14,794 nt of DNA from Deltaproteobacteria bacterium (GCA_019310865.1 JAFDDL010000029.1:1-14794); one strand, 5' to 3'; shown: positions 1 through 8,095, counted from the stretch's first letter. A program made the numbers and translations. The notes: generated by a model not told the origin, from the letters alone.

Positions 1-114
1 CACGATATCGGCGGAGTTGATAACGCCCATTGCCATGGAAAAAGAGCTTCGCTTTGCGGTGCGTGAAGGCGGCCGTACGGTCGGTGCCGGCGTGGTCAGC
101 GAAATTATCGAATA
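1..114. repeat. 114-bp terminal direct repeat, left copy
   Basis: This stretch is base-for-base identical to 14681-14794. It covers the 3' end of tuf up to the second base of the stop codon. It is coding sequence in both places, so the repeat reflects tuf identity and not a dedicated repeat element. Confidence 0.95.
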
Positions 115-115
115 G
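1..115 (+). CDS. tuf: Elongation factor Tu, 3' end only (5' truncated by window edge)
   Basis: These bases encode the last 37 residues of EF-Tu, read in the frame starting at base 2 and ending with TAG at 113-115. The tail includes the typical domain III ending with [17 protein letters not shown]-Tu is the GTPase that carries aminoacyl-tRNA to the ribosomal A site. The first 114 bases are identical to the last 114 bases of the window, where a complete tuf gene is seen. A second tuf upstream of rpmG and trnW is the usual arrangement in many proteobacteria and Desulfobacterota. This could be a true second gene or the same gene seen twice because of an assembly overlap. The product is certain; separate existence of this copy is not. 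Confidence 0.93.
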   Translation, partial: TISAELITPIAMEKELRFAVREGGRTVGAGVVSEIIE

Positions 116-132
116 GGTGAAGGAGTCTGCAA

Positions 133-282
133 TTGAGAGTGATAATTACCCTTGCATGCACTGAATGCAAAAGAAGAAACTATACGACAACCAAGAATAA
201 ACGGACAACTCCCGATAAACTAGAGTTTTCAAAATATTGTCGATTTTGCAGAAAACACACACCGCATAAAGAAACCAAATAG
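133..282 (+). CDS. rpmG: 50S ribosomal protein L33 (zinc-ribbon type)
   Basis: This is a 49-residue protein that starts with [20 protein letters not shown], and ends with [11 protein letters not shown]. It carries two CxxC pairs (Cys9/Cys12 and Cys36/Cys39), the zinc-ribbon form of L33, a small basic protein of the large subunit near the E site. The TTG start is chosen because AAGGAG at 120-125 lies 7 bases upstream, no ATG is available, and the family starts at this point. The gene begins 17 bases after the tuf stop and is followed 72 bases later by tRNA-Trp. The tuf-rpmG-trnW-secE order is common in Desulfobacterota and several other phyla. Base composition is more AT-rich than in the adjoining tuf. 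Confidence 0.93.
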   Translation: MRVIITLACTECKRRNYTTTKNKRTTPDKLEFSKYCRFCRKHTPHKETK

Positions 283-319
283 CCGGTGTGGTTTACATGA
301 CCTTGTTTGCAATCATGCG

Positions 320-334
320 GTCGGCAACACCGAC
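320..334 (+). other. Small stem-loop between rpmG and trnW
   Basis: GTCGG (320-324) and CCGAC (330-334) can form a 5-bp stem with loop CAACA. An alternative pairing CGGTGT (284-289) with ACACCG (327-332) competes with it. It could be a processing or attenuation structure ahead of the tRNA. No U-tract follows, so a terminator is not supported. Confidence 0.3.
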
Positions 335-354
335 ATCAGTGGCATGGTGATCGC

Positions 355-431
355 AGGCCAGTAGCTCTAATTGGCAGAGCACCGGACTCCAAATCCGGGG
401 GTTGTGGGTTCGAATCCCTCCTGGCCTGCCA
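355..431 (+). tRNA. trnW: tRNA-Trp (anticodon CCA)
   Basis: A full cloverleaf can be drawn. The acceptor stem is AGGCCAG (355-361) with CTGGCCT (421-427), the D stem is GCTC/GAGC (364-367/377-380), and the anticodon stem is CCGGA/TCCGG (382-386/394-398). The anticodon loop CTCCAAA holds CCA at 389-391. The variable loop has 5 bases and the T loop is TTCGAAT (409-415). The discriminator G and the 3' CCA (429-431) are encoded. The second pair of the T stem is a T-T mismatch (405/419); all other stem positions pair. It sits upstream of secE, as is usual for trnW, and is probably cut out of a tuf-rpmG-trnW-secE-nusG precursor. Confidence 0.97.
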
Positions 432-445
432 GATGATTTTAACTG

Positions 446-512
446 GAAAGCTCAGAGAAAAGCGGCTGTGAAAGCGCATCAGATTTTCAGGCCAACGCAT
501 CTTTGAGCTTTC
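446..512 (+). other. Long-range stem-loop in the trnW-secE spacer
   Basis: GAAAGCTCA (446-454) and TGAGCTTTC (504-512) form a perfect 9-bp stem around 49 bases. A smaller TGAAA/TTTCA stem (469-473/485-489) can nest inside. It ends 16 bases before the secE start codon and would form the 5' leader of secE mRNA once the tRNA is excised. A competing pair, GCATC (497-501) with GATGC (524-528), would cover the bases just before the secE ATG. The function is unknown; only the complementarity is seen. Confidence 0.45.
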
Positions 513-528
513 ATATATTAGGTGATGC

Positions 529-885
529 ATGGGACGAATACAGCGAAAGAAACCGGTCAAGGGGTCGAAGCGCAAGAAACAGAAAGGTGAAAATGGTTCT
601 GCGTCTTCAACAAAAAACGGCCTTCCACCCAAAAAATCGGTGTCGACTGCTGCAGCCAAACAGACCAGCAAGACCGTGTCGTCGTATCCCGGGAAAAAGC
701 AGATAGATGCCGCAATTCAGTTTTTGAGGGAAGTTCGGGTAGAGCTTAGAAAAGTGACATGGCCTTCAAGGAAGCAGACTATCGGTTCCACGATGGTTGT
801 AATTGTTCTGGTATTGATCATCTCCGCTTTTCTAGGGGTGATGGATTTGGGGCTGTCTAGCCTTGTCAAGGTAGTGCTCCAGTAA
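529..885 (+). CDS. secE: Preprotein translocase subunit SecE
   Basis: SecE is the small clamp subunit of the SecYEG protein-export channel in the inner membrane. The 118-residue product has a SecE core near its C end: the amphipathic helix FLREVRVELRKVTWPSRKQT (residues 65-84) with the family signature KVTWPSR, then one membrane segment at about 86-107. Residues 1-60 are hydrophilic, rich in Lys and Ser, with no membrane segment. This is unlike the E. coli protein, whose extra N-terminal part has two membrane helices, and longer than the minimal single-span form of about 60 residues. The ATG at 529 lies only 3 bases after AGGTGA (520-525). nusG follows after 16 bases, the near-universal pairing. 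Confidence 0.93.
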   Translation: MGRIQRKKPVKGSKRKKQKGENGSASSTKNGLPPKKSVSTAAAKQTSKTVSSYPGKKQIDAAIQFLREVRVELRKVTWPSRKQTIGSTMVVIVLVLIISAFLGVMDLGLSSLVKVVLQ

Positions 886-901
886 AGAGGAGAAACGCAC
901 A

Positions 902-1432
902 TTGTCACTAAAATGGTATATCGTCCACGTCTATTCGGGATTCGAGAACAAGGTGATGAACGCCTTGACTGAACGTGCTGCCGGATCGACTCATCCCGAA
1001 AAGTTCGGAGAAGTTTTGGTGCCTACCGAGCAAGTCGTAGAATTGGTAAAAGGTAAACGAAAAGAATCTTCGCGCAAGTTTTATCCCGGTTATATTCTCG
1101 TCCAAATGGAACTGGATGATGAAACTTGGCATATCGTTAACGATACGGCCAAAGTAACTGGGTTTTTAGGTGGTCGTGAAAAGCCAACCCCCATTTCCGA
1201 TGCGGAAGCGAATGCTATTTTGAATCGAATGGAAGCGGGGAAAAACAAACCACAGCCGAAGTATTCATTTGAGGAGGGTGATGAGGTGCGCGTCATCGAT
1301 GGCCCCTTTACCAATTTCAATGGTTCTGTGGAATACGTTAACCATGAAAAAGGGAAACTAAAGGTACTGGTGAGTATTTTTGGGCGTCCAACACCGGTAG
1401 AACTTGATTTTGTGCAAGTGTCGAAGCTTTAG
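902..1432 (+). CDS. nusG: Transcription termination/antitermination factor NusG
   Basis: NusG binds elongating RNA polymerase at the beta' clamp helices and links it to ribosomal protein S10 or to Rho. The 176-residue product shows the N-terminal NGN domain (about 1-115, opening with [15 protein letters not shown], with [10 protein letters not shown] at 60-69) and a C-terminal KOW domain (about 125-172, with [16 protein letters not shown] at 126-141). Length is close to the 181 residues of E. coli NusG. The start is TTG: AGAGGAGA at 886-893 is spaced 8 bases from it and the protein aligns with the family from residue 2. It lies 16 bases after secE and is probably cotranscribed with it. Confidence 0.96.
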   Translation: MSLKWYIVHVYSGFENKVMNALTERAAGSTHPEKFGEVLVPTEQVVELVKGKRKESSRKFYPGYILVQMELDDETWHIVNDTAKVTGFLGGREKPTPISDAEANAILNRMEAGKNKPQPKYSFEEGDEVRVIDGPFTNFNGSVEYVNHEKGKLKVLVSIFGRPTPVELDFVQVSKL

Positions 1433-1454
1433 GGTTCGCGCAGGAAAGCGTAGT

Positions 1455-1482
1455 CTCCGAAAATGAGAACATTTTTCGGGAG
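1455..1482 (+). other. Strong stem-loop in the nusG-rplK spacer (possible L11-L1 leader element)
   Basis: CTCCGAAAATG (1455-1465) pairs with 1470-1482 over 11 base pairs, closing on the tetraloop AGAA (1466-1469), with single bulges at T1476 and G1480. No U-run follows, so it is not a classical terminator. In many bacteria L1 represses translation of its own mRNA from a structured site ahead of rplK, so an L1 operator or an RNase processing site is possible. I could not match it confidently to the L1-binding consensus. Confidence 0.45.
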
Positions 1483-1560
1483 CCCTTCGGTCAAAGTTCC
1501 TTCAAGGAGCCGTGGCCAAAACCCCATATTTTCATTGCGTATCAGGAGTGGATAAAGAAA

Positions 1561-1983
1561 ATGGCAAAAAAGGTTATTGCATTGATTAAACTGCAAGTTA
1601 CGGCTGGCAAAGCAAACCCTTCGCCTCCCATTGGACCTGCGCTCGGACAACATGGCGTGAATATCATGGATTTTTGCAAGGCGTTCAACGCGCGGACGGC
1701 AAAAGATGAGGGCATGATCATACCGGTTGTTATCACGGTTTACCAGGACAGAACCTTTACCTATATTACCAAAACGCCACCTGCGTCGGTTCTGTTGAAG
1801 AAAGCCGCTAAGATTGCGAAAGGTGCAGCGGACCCCAAACGTGAACGGGTTGGGTCGGTTACACAGCAACAGGTTGAAGAGATTGCAAATTTGAAAATGG
1901 TTGATTTAAATGCCAACGATCTGGATGCGGCATGCAAGATCGTGGCGGGAACGGCTCGCAGTATGGGGATCGAGGTCAACTAA
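1561..1983 (+). CDS. rplK: 50S ribosomal protein L11
   Basis: L11 binds the GTPase-associated region of 23S rRNA and, with L10 and L12, forms the base of the stalk. The 140-residue product has the N-terminal proline-rich segment [20 protein letters not shown] (19-38), where thiostrepton-type antibiotics act in other species, and a C-terminal RNA-binding domain (about 72-140, with [13 protein letters not shown] at 80-92). Length is the family norm (142 in E. coli). ATG at 1561 follows AGGAG at 1544-1548 with rather long 12-base spacing. The rplA start is 24 bases after its stop. The 128-base spacer after nusG contains a stem-loop. Confidence 0.97.
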   Translation: MAKKVIALIKLQVTAGKANPSPPIGPALGQHGVNIMDFCKAFNARTAKDEGMIIPVVITVYQDRTFTYITKTPPASVLLKKAAKIAKGAADPKRERVGSVTQQQVEEIANLKMVDLNANDLDAACKIVAGTARSMGIEVN

Positions 1984-2007
1984 ATTAAAAGGAGTGAGTG
2001 AGACAAG

Positions 2008-2712
2008 ATGGCGAAACGGGGTAAGAAATATTTAAGTGCCAAGCAAGCGTTTGATACCCGGCAGCGAATAAGCTTCGAGGAGTCTGTTCAAAAGGCTATT
2101 GAATCGTCCTACGCCAAATTCGACGAGACAGTGGATTTGGCCGTCCGTTTAGGTGTTGATCCAAGGCATGCGGACCAAATGGTGCGCGGAACAGTCGTGT
2201 TGCCCAATGGGCTGGGTAAGGAAGTCAAGGTACTCGTGTTTGCCAAGGGTGAGAAAGAGACCGAGGCCAAAGAGGCTGGGGCCGATTTTGTCGGAGGTGA
2301 TGACCTCATTGAAAAGATCAAGGGCGGTTGGCTCGGATTTGACAAGGCGGTTGCCACACCTGACATGATGGGTACGGTAGGGAAAATCGGCCGACTGCTG
2401 GGGCCCAGGGGATTGATGCCAAATGCCAAAACCGGCACAGTGACCTTTGATCTGGCACGTGCAATCCAGGAATTAAAGGCCGGTAAGATTGACTTTCGAG
2501 TTGAAAAGACCGGCATCGTGCATGTTCCCATGGGAAAAGTTTCTTTTGGCTCAGAGAAATTAATGGAAAAAATATCCACATTTATGGAAACGATTCAACG
2601 GCTCAAGCCCGCATCGAGCAAGGGCACCTATATGAAGAGTATTGCGATTTCCACAACCATGGGACCGAGTTATAAGGTTGATACGACATTAGTTAAAGAC
2701 CTATTGAAATAA
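2008..2712 (+). CDS. rplA: 50S ribosomal protein L1
   Basis: L1 forms the mobile L1 stalk that helps move deacylated tRNA out of the E site, and in many bacteria it is a translational repressor of the rplK-rplA mRNA. The 234-residue product has the family's standard length. It carries the signature [18 protein letters not shown] (128-145), and domain I RNA-binding residues are split between the N-terminal part (about 1-67) and the C-terminal part (about 160-234, with [19 protein letters not shown] at 159-177). ATG at 2008 follows AAAGGAG at 1988-1994, spacing 13 bases. It forms a pair with rplK and is followed by the leader of rplJ. Confidence 0.97.
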   Translation: MAKRGKKYLSAKQAFDTRQRISFEESVQKAIESSYAKFDETVDLAVRLGVDPRHADQMVRGTVVLPNGLGKEVKVLVFAKGEKETEAKEAGADFVGGDDLIEKIKGGWLGFDKAVATPDMMGTVGKIGRLLGPRGLMPNAKTGTVTFDLARAIQELKAGKIDFRVEKTGIVHVPMGKVSFGSEKLMEKISTFMETIQRLKPASSKGTYMKSIAISTTMGPSYKVDTTLVKDLLK

Positions 2713-2740
2713 AACAGTAATTTATTAACGACCATGTGTC

Positions 2741-2830
2741 AAAAACCGTAGGTCACCCACCGGGTGTATAATCGGCATTGTCGGCCTACATAGACATTGA
2801 AGATTCCAGCATGTCAACCCTCCGGTTTTT
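2741..2830 (+). promoter_or_regulatory. Predicted L10 leader (autoregulatory fold ahead of rplJ-rplL)
   Basis: The region folds into a closed multi-branch structure. The closing stem is AAAAACCG (2741-2748) with CGGTTTTT (2823-2830). Inside are a GTAGG/CCTAC arm (2748-2752/2785-2789, sharing base 2748), a CACCC/GGGTG hairpin with loop ACC (2754-2766), and a GACAT/ATGTC arm (2793-2797/2811-2815). A multi-branch leader before rplJ is the known site where the L10-L12 complex represses its own synthesis (Rfam L10_leader family). Position and architecture fit; I did not run a covariance search. Confidence 0.6.
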
Positions 2831-2860
2831 ACAGATGATGAAAGGGGGTGTTTTCTAGTT

Positions 2861-3382
2861 TTGAGACTTCAAGAGAAAGAACAAATCGTTCAAGCGCTTA
2901 TAGAGAAGTTTGAACAGGCAAAGGTTGTAATCGCAACGGATTACAAGGGGCTTGATGTCGGCGCGATCACGGCGCTTCGACGCAAGCTTCGAGAGGCGGG
3001 CTGTGAATACCAGGTGGTGAAAAATACACTCTTGATACGGGCTTCCAACGATACGGATGTGGCCGTGATTCAAGATTTTTTCAAGGGCCCCACAGCCATC
3101 GCCATGAACTTTGAAGATCCAGTGGCCCCTGCAAAGGTGTTGGCCGAATTTGCCAAGGAAAACAACAAATTCGAAATCAAGGCAGGCGCCATGAGTGGGA
3201 AACTGCTCGATTTGGACGCCATCAAAGCCCTGTCAGTATTGCCTTCAAGAGAAGTGTTGCTGTCACAGGTACTGTCAGCCATGAATGGTGTGCCCACCGC
3301 TTTTGTCCGGGTACTCAGTGGTGTGCCGACCAATTTCTTGAACGTGCTGCAGGCGATTAAAGACCAGAAAGAAGCCGCTTGA
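2861..3382 (+). CDS. rplJ: 50S ribosomal protein L10
   Basis: L10 anchors the L12 dimers to the ribosome and acts as repressor of this gene pair. The 173-residue product opens with MRLQEKEQIVQALIEKF and contains the family segment YKGLDVGAITALRRKLREAG (28-47), then VVKNTLLIRA (52-61). The C-terminal helix that carries L12 dimers is at about 132-170. The start is TTG, 12 bases after the G-rich AAAGGGGG (2841-2848); no in-frame ATG or GTG gives a better family fit. The 148-base gap upstream is mostly the predicted L10 leader. Confidence 0.95.
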   Translation: MRLQEKEQIVQALIEKFEQAKVVIATDYKGLDVGAITALRRKLREAGCEYQVVKNTLLIRASNDTDVAVIQDFFKGPTAIAMNFEDPVAPAKVLAEFAKENNKFEIKAGAMSGKLLDLDAIKALSVLPSREVLLSQVLSAMNGVPTAFVRVLSGVPTNFLNVLQAIKDQKEAA

Positions 3383-3416
3383 CGGTAAATTGATTAAAAG
3401 TTGATCGAAATGTGAT

Positions 3417-3440
3417 CCTCTCAACGAAAAGACAGAGAGG
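3417..3440 (+). other. Stem-loop in the rplJ-rplL spacer
   Basis: CCTCTC (3417-3422) pairs with GAGAGG (3435-3440) around a 12-base loop. It lies 9 bases before the strong ribosome-binding site of rplL (GGAGGG at 3450-3455). It may help uncouple rplL translation from rplJ, because L12 is needed in several copies per L10. This role is inferred. Confidence 0.4.
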
Positions 3441-3464
3441 TGTAAAAACGGAGGGAAAAATAAA

Positions 3465-3851
3465 ATGGCAGAAATTACGAAAGACGATGTTGTTGAATTT
3501 ATATCAAATATGACTGTATTAGCGCTTTCCGAGCTCGTAAAGGAAATGGAAGAAAAGTTTGGCGTATCTGCAGCCGCACCGGTTGCGATGATGGCTGCTG
3601 GTCCGGCCGATGGCGGTGGTGCTGCTGCGGCGGAAGAAAAAACCGAATTTGATGTTGTACTGATCGCACCGGGTGACAAAAAAATCAATGTGATCAAAGA
3701 AGTTCGGGTCATCACAGGACTTGGTCTCAAAGATGCAAAGGCTTTGGTGGATGAAGCGCCAAAACCCGTCAAAGAGGGTATTGCAAAAGAAGAAGCTGAA
3801 AAAGTCAAAGAGCAACTCGAAGGCGCCGGTGCTCAGGTTGAACTCAAATAA
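3465..3851 (+). CDS. rplL: 50S ribosomal protein L7/L12
   Basis: L12 forms the flexible ribosomal stalk that recruits translational GTPases such as EF-Tu and EF-G. The 128-residue protein has the N-terminal dimerisation domain (about 1-33), an Ala/Gly-rich hinge (about 36-57, [17 protein letters not shown]), and the C-terminal factor-binding domain (about 60-128), with [20 protein letters not shown] at 70-89. Length is typical (121 in E. coli; slightly longer hinge). ATG at 3465 follows GGAGGG with good spacing. Glutamate codons are mostly GAA, in contrast to tuf at the window end. Three stem-loops follow before rpoB. Confidence 0.97.
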   Translation: MAEITKDDVVEFISNMTVLALSELVKEMEEKFGVSAAAPVAMMAAGPADGGGAAAAEEKTEFDVVLIAPGDKKINVIKEVRVITGLGLKDAKALVDEAPKPVKEGIAKEEAEKVKEQLEGAGAQVELK

Positions 3852-3859
3852 CCGGGCCT

Positions 3860-3912
3860 TAGCTACCCCCTCTGACCAAGAGGGCTACAAGCAGCATGAA
3901 TGTTCATGCTTG
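3860..3912 (+). other. Two tandem stem-loops after rplL (attenuator / RNA-processing candidate)
   Basis: The first stem is CCCTCT (3868-3873) with AGAGGG (3879-3884), loop GACCA, extendable by TAGC/GCTA (3860-3863/3884-3887) with a bulge. The second is GCATGA (3894-3899) with TCATGC (3904-3909), loop ATGT; an alternative register pairs CAAGC/GCTTG at its base. No U-run follows either. In E. coli the rplL-rpoB gap holds a partial terminator and an RNase III site that lower rpoBC expression, and this pair is in the same place. Confidence 0.5.
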
Positions 3913-3929
3913 AATTGATCGTTAACGGG

Positions 3930-3968
3930 GCACCGGCTGGAAATGAATTCTCCCTTTCCAGGCGGTGC
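3930..3968 (+). other. Long stem-loop just upstream of rpoB
   Basis: Bases 3930-3943 pair with 3955-3968 at 13 of 14 positions (GCACCG and CTGGAAA on the left, TTTCCAG and CGGTGC on the right, one G-G mismatch) around an 11-base loop. The strand then continues TTTCG. The structure ends 32 bases before the preferred rpoB ATG and buries the alternative GTG start at 3965. It could be a weak terminator, an attenuator or an RNase III target. Confidence 0.55.
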
Positions 3969-4000
3969 TTTCGTTGGCAAAACCAGAAAATGGAGATGCC

Positions 4001-7000
4001 ATGTCGGAACGGCCTTTGGCGAGCACGCGATTGAGGAAACATTTTGGCAAGATTCGAAAAATTGTTGAAATTCCTGACCTGATTGGGATGCAGCGGGAGT
4101 CTTACCGTCGGTTTCTGCAGTTGGATATTCCCATTGAAAAACGTGAGAATATTGGACTTCAGGCGGTATTTAAATCTGTTTATCCCATCAAAGATTTTAC
4201 GGGCAGTGCTTCATTAGAGTTTGTATCTTACCGTTTTGGTGAAGTGAAACACAGCGTTGGTGAGTGTGTTCATCGTGGAATGACCTATGAGTTGCCGGTT
4301 CGAATCACGGTAAGGTTGGTTGTATATGACGTTGATAAAGAGACCGGTGTTTCCAATATCCGGGATATCAAAGAGCAGGAGATTTATTTCGGTACCGTTC
4401 CGTTGATGACCGATAAGGGGACCTTTATCATCAACGGCACCGAACGCGTCGTTGTCAGTCAGCTTCACAGATCGTCCGGTGTGTTTTTCGACCATGACAA
4501 GGGTAAAACACATTCAAGTGGGAAGATAATATATACATCCCGGATTATTCCGGTACGCGGTTCGTGGATCGACATGGAAATCGATCCCAAGGATATTGTC
4601 TATATCCGTATCGACCGAAGAAGAAAATTCCCCGTTACGTTGCTTTTCAAGGCGTTTGGCTATTCAACTGAAGACCTGTTGTCCTATTTTTATAAGACGG
4701 AAAAGATTCTGCTGCAAAACGGCCTGGTCTTTAGGGCCTTTGATGAAAAGCTGCTAAAGGGCCAGCGTGCCTCACAGGACATTTTAAATCCCGAGACAGG
4801 TGAAGTTTTGGTACGAAAAGGCCGCATCTTTACGCGGCGTGCCATCCGTAACCTCAAAGCTGCCAAGGTCGACCGGATCCCCATGAACGAAGAAGACCTT
4901 TGGGGCAAGGCTTTTGCTTATACCGTCTACAACCCGGAAACGGGTCAACCATTGGCCAAGCCCAATGATACCATTGATGAAGAGGTTCTCAAACCCCTGG
5001 TCGAGGCCGGTATCGACGAATTCGAAATTCTTTTCATAGACGGTCTGACCACCAGCGACTCCATCCGTAAAACGTTGATCCTGGACAAAGTCGAATCAAA
5101 GCAAGAGGCTTTAATCGAAATCTACCGCAGACTTCGACCCGGGAATCCGGCCACACCCGAGGTGGCGCAAGACTTTATCGATCACCTGTTTTTTAAAACG
5201 GATTATTATGACTTGTCCGGTGTCGGGCGGCTGAAAATAAACCTTCGCTTGGGCATCAATACGCCCGTCGACGTTCGAACCTTACGCAAGGAGGATATCC
5301 TCCTGACGGCCAAGACGCTCGTAACCTTGCGCGATACTCAGGGAGTCGTGGATGATATCGACCATCTGGGAAACCGCCGGGTTCGTGCGGTGGGTGAACT
5401 ATTGGAAAACCATTACCGCATCGGGCTGGTTCGAATGGAACGGGCTATCAAAGAGCGCATGAGCTTGCAGGAAGTCGATGCGCTGATGCCCCATGATCTG
5501 GTCAATCCAAAACCGGTATCGGCGGTTGTAAAGGAGTTTTTCGGAACCAGCCAGTTGAGCCAGTTCATGGATCAGACCAACCCGCTTTCCGAGACGACTC
5601 ATAAAAGGCGACTCAGTGCACTGGGCCCCGGCGGTCTGACCCGGGAACGGGCCGGTTTCGAAGTGCGCGATGTTCATCCATCCCACTATGGCCGAATATG
5701 CCCCATTGAGACACCGGAAGGGCCGAATATCGGACTGATTGTCTCTTTGAGCACTTATGCACGGGTAAATGACTACGGTTTTATCGAAACGCCATACCGA
5801 ATGGTCAAAGATGCAACCGTCAGTAAAGAAGTCAAATTTTTGAGTGCATTTGAAGAAAAAGACCATCCCATTGCCCAGGCCAATGCACCGGTGAACGATA
5901 CAAACAAGTATATCAATCCGCTTGTGACCGCGCGTGTGGCAGGTGAATTTACGATGGTGGAACGCGAGCAGATCGAGTTGATGGACATATCCCCGAATCA
6001 ACTCGTGAGTGTTTCGGCCTCATTGATTCCGTTTCTTGAAAACGATGACGCCAACCGGGCCTTGATGGGATCAAACATGCAGCGTCAGGCCGTTCCCTTG
6101 ATCGATAGTGATGCGCCCCTAGTTGGAACTGGAATTGAGGGTGTGGTTGCCAAAGACTCCGGTGTCACGGTTGTGGCAAAACGAGACGGTATGGTCGTCG
6201 ATGTGGATGCATCGCGCGTGGTGATCCAGAATGAACCGGATGCAGATGGGCAGGAAAAGGACGTAACGATCTACAATTTATCCAAGTTTGTTCGCTCCAA
6301 TCAAAACACCTGCTTTAACCACCGGCCCATCGTTCGCAAGGGGCAACAGGTGCTGGCAGGGGATATCCTATGCGACGGACCGGCAACCGATCAGGGTGAG
6401 CTGGCCCTTGGAAAAAATGTAACGGTCGCTTTCATGCCTTGGGGTGGATACAATTTTGAGGACTCGATTCTGGTCAGCGAGCGGCTTGTGAGAGACGGCG
6501 TATACACATCTGTTCATATTGAAGAATTCGAAACGGTTGCCCGGGACACAAAGCTGGGAAAGGAAGAAGTCACGCGTGACATCCCCAACGTTGGTGAAGA
6601 GGCTCTGAAAAATTTGGATGAAAGTGGTATTATCCGGCTCGGTGCCGAGGTTAAACCTGGGGATGTCCTTGTGGGCAAGGTGACGCCCAAAGGTGAAACC
6701 CAGCTTTCACCGGAAGAGAAGTTGCTCAGAGCCATATTTGGTGAAAAGGCCGGAGAGGTAAAAGATACCTCTTTGCGCGTACCGCCGGGTGTCGAAGGGA
6801 TTGTCATCGATGCCAAGGTCTTTTCCAGAAGGGGAATTGACAAGGACGATCGAACGCGCATCATTGAAAACGAAGAGATCGCCTCATTGGAAAGAAACCG
6901 GGAAGATGAGCTGGCGGTGCTGCATTCACTGGCAAAAAATAAGATTGAAAAAATCCTCGTGGGACAGACCAGCACGGCTGCTGTCAAAAAGGGGAAGAAA

Positions 7001-8095
7001 ACCTTGATTGCCAAGGATGCCGTCATTGCTGCCGACATGCTCTCGGAGGTTTCGCTGGCCAAGCTCGAGGGCTTGGTTCTTGAAGATTCGGACGTTACCC
7101 AGCAGATGCACGATGTGCTTGAGCGATATCGGACCCAGTGCGAATCAAGCCGATCGACGTTTGATGAGGCCATATCGCGTTATGAAAAGGGCGATGACTT
7201 GCCGCCGGGTGTTATAAAAATGGTCAAGATATACGTGGCCATGAAGCGAAAATTGTCTGTCGGTGATAAAATGGCTGGGCGCCATGGAAACAAGGGCGTC
7301 GTTTCACGGATTCTGCCCATCGAAGATATGCCCCATTTCGAAGACGGCAGACCGGTTGATATGGTTTTAAATCCGCTGGGAGTTCCGTCCCGGATGAACG
7401 TGGGCCAGATCCTGGAAATTCATCTCGGCCGGGCTGCCAAAGGTCTGGGCGATCAAATTAATCAAATGCTTTCGGACAGCAGCCTGAAGGCGCTCCGGGA
7501 AAAGCTGAGCCGGATCTTTGACGGCGGTGGAGAATGGCAGGACATCAACGCCATGGATGATGACACCTTGCGAAGGTTTGCCGGGCATCACCAAAACGGC
7601 GTCCATATGGCCACGCCGGTGTTCGATGGCGCCAAAGAACCGGAAATCAAAGCGCTTCTTAAAGAGGCCGGTGTGCGTGAAACCGGCCAGGCCGTTTTGT
7701 ATGACGGGCGAACCGGAGAAGCTTTCCACGGCGAGATTACCGTGGGCACCATGTACATGCTCAAACTGCACCATCTGGTGGATGATAAAATTCATGCACG
7801 GTCCATCGGACCCTATTCCCTGGTAACCCAGCAGCCACTTGGCGGTAAGGCCCAGTTTGGCGGCCAGCGTTTGGGAGAGATGGAAGTTTGGGCAATGGAA
7901 GCTTATGGGGCGGCGCATGCACTGCAGGAATTTTTAACTGTTAAATCAGATGATATGGCCGGCCGGACGCGAATGTATGAAAAAATCGTAAAGGGCCAAA
8001 ATACCCTGGAACCCGGCTTGCCGGAATCGTTTCGTGTACTGACCAAGGAGCTTCAGAGTCTGGGTATCGATGTCAATCTGATTAAGGATAAATGA
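4001..8095 (+). CDS. rpoB: DNA-directed RNA polymerase subunit beta
   Basis: This is one of the two catalytic subunits of RNA polymerase. From ATG 4001 it has 1364 residues (E. coli 1342). The rifampicin-pocket segment is conserved, with Asp524, His534 and Ser539 at the places of E. coli Asp516, His526 and Ser531, so the wild-type drug-sensitive residues are present. [12 protein letters not shown] carries Lys1090 and Lys1098, matching E. coli Lys1065 and Lys1073, which contact the growing RNA. The C end ([20 protein letters not shown]) packs on beta'. A GTG at 3965 would add 12 residues, but it lies in a stable stem-loop. The ATG has GGAG (3992-3995) 5 bases upstream and gives the family-like [18 protein letters not shown]. 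rpoC follows after 81 bases. Confidence 0.96.
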   Translation: MSERPLASTRLRKHFGKIRKIVEIPDLIGMQRESYRRFLQLDIPIEKRENIGLQAVFKSVYPIKDFTGSASLEFVSYRFGEVKHSVGECVHRGMTYELPVRITVRLVVYDVDKETGVSNIRDIKEQEIYFGTVPLMTDKGTFIINGTERVVVSQLHRSSGVFFDHDKGKTHSSGKIIYTSRIIPVRGSWIDMEIDPKDIVYIRIDRRRKFPVTLLFKAFGYSTEDLLSYFYKTEKILLQNGLVFRAFDEKLLKGQRASQDILNPETGEVLVRKGRIFTRRAIRNLKAAKVDRIPMNEEDLWGKAFAYTVYNPETGQPLAKPNDTIDEEVLKPLVEAGIDEFEILFIDGLTTSDSIRKTLILDKVESKQEALIEIYRRLRPGNPATPEVAQDFIDHLFFKTDYYDLSGVGRLKINLRLGINTPVDVRTLRKEDILLTAKTLVTLRDTQGVVDDIDHLGNRRVRAVGELLENHYRIGLVRMERAIKERMSLQEVDALMPHDLVNPKPVSAVVKEFFGTSQLSQFMDQTNPLSETTHKRRLSALGPGGLTRERAGFEVRDVHPSHYGRICPIETPEGPNIGLIVSLSTYARVNDYGFIETPYRMVKDATVSKEVKFLSAFEEKDHPIAQANAPVNDTNKYINPLVTARVAGEFTMVEREQIELMDISPNQLVSVSASLIPFLENDDANRALMGSNMQRQAVPLIDSDAPLVGTGIEGVVAKDSGVTVVAKRDGMVVDVDASRVVIQNEPDADGQEKDVTIYNLSKFVRSNQNTCFNHRPIVRKGQQVLAGDILCDGPATDQGELALGKNVTVAFMPWGGYNFEDSILVSERLVRDGVYTSVHIEEFETVARDTKLGKEEVTRDIPNVGEEALKNLDESGIIRLGAEVKPGDVLVGKVTPKGETQLSPEEKLLRAIFGEKAGEVKDTSLRVPPGVEGIVIDAKVFSRRGIDKDDRTRIIENEEIASLERNREDELAVLHSLAKNKIEKILVGQTSTAAVKKGKKTLIAKDAVIAADMLSEVSLAKLEGLVLEDSDVTQQMHDVLERYRTQCESSRSTFDEAISRYEKGDDLPPGVIKMVKIYVAMKRKLSVGDKMAGRHGNKGVVSRILPIEDMPHFEDGRPVDMVLNPLGVPSRMNVGQILEIHLGRAAKGLGDQINQMLSDSSLKALREKLSRIFDGGGEWQDINAMDDDTLRRFAGHHQNGVHMATPVFDGAKEPEIKALLKEAGVRETGQAVLYDGRTGEAFHGEITVGTMYMLKLHHLVDDKIHARSIGPYSLVTQQPLGGKAQFGGQRLGEMEVWAMEAYGAAHALQEFLTVKSDDMAGRTRMYEKIVKGQNTLEPGLPESFRVLTKELQSLGIDVNLIKDK

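Noticed and set aside
292..320. TTTACA as a -35 box for trnW
   Set aside because: Five of six bases match, but no -10-like hexamer occurs at the proper distance (the region reads ATGCGG).
336..671. 111-residue reading frame on the - strand containing ARRDSNPQPPDLESGALPI
   Set aside because: This is the well-known false protein obtained by translating the complement of a tRNA gene; it crosses trnW and the secE start.
503..706. 67-residue + strand frame overlapping secE
   Set aside because: It lies within the basic N-terminal part of secE in another frame, and the secE frame carries the family signature.
2767..2772. Perfect TATAAT within the rplA-rplJ gap
   Set aside because: No acceptable -35 box lies 16-18 bases upstream and the bases are part of the predicted L10 leader fold, so a promoter is not supported.
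5522..5640. Rifampicin-resistance substitutions in rpoB or streptomycin-resistance substitutions in rpsL
   Set aside because: The key positions carry the usual sensitive residues (Asp524, His534, Ser539 in RpoB; Lys43, Lys88 in S12).
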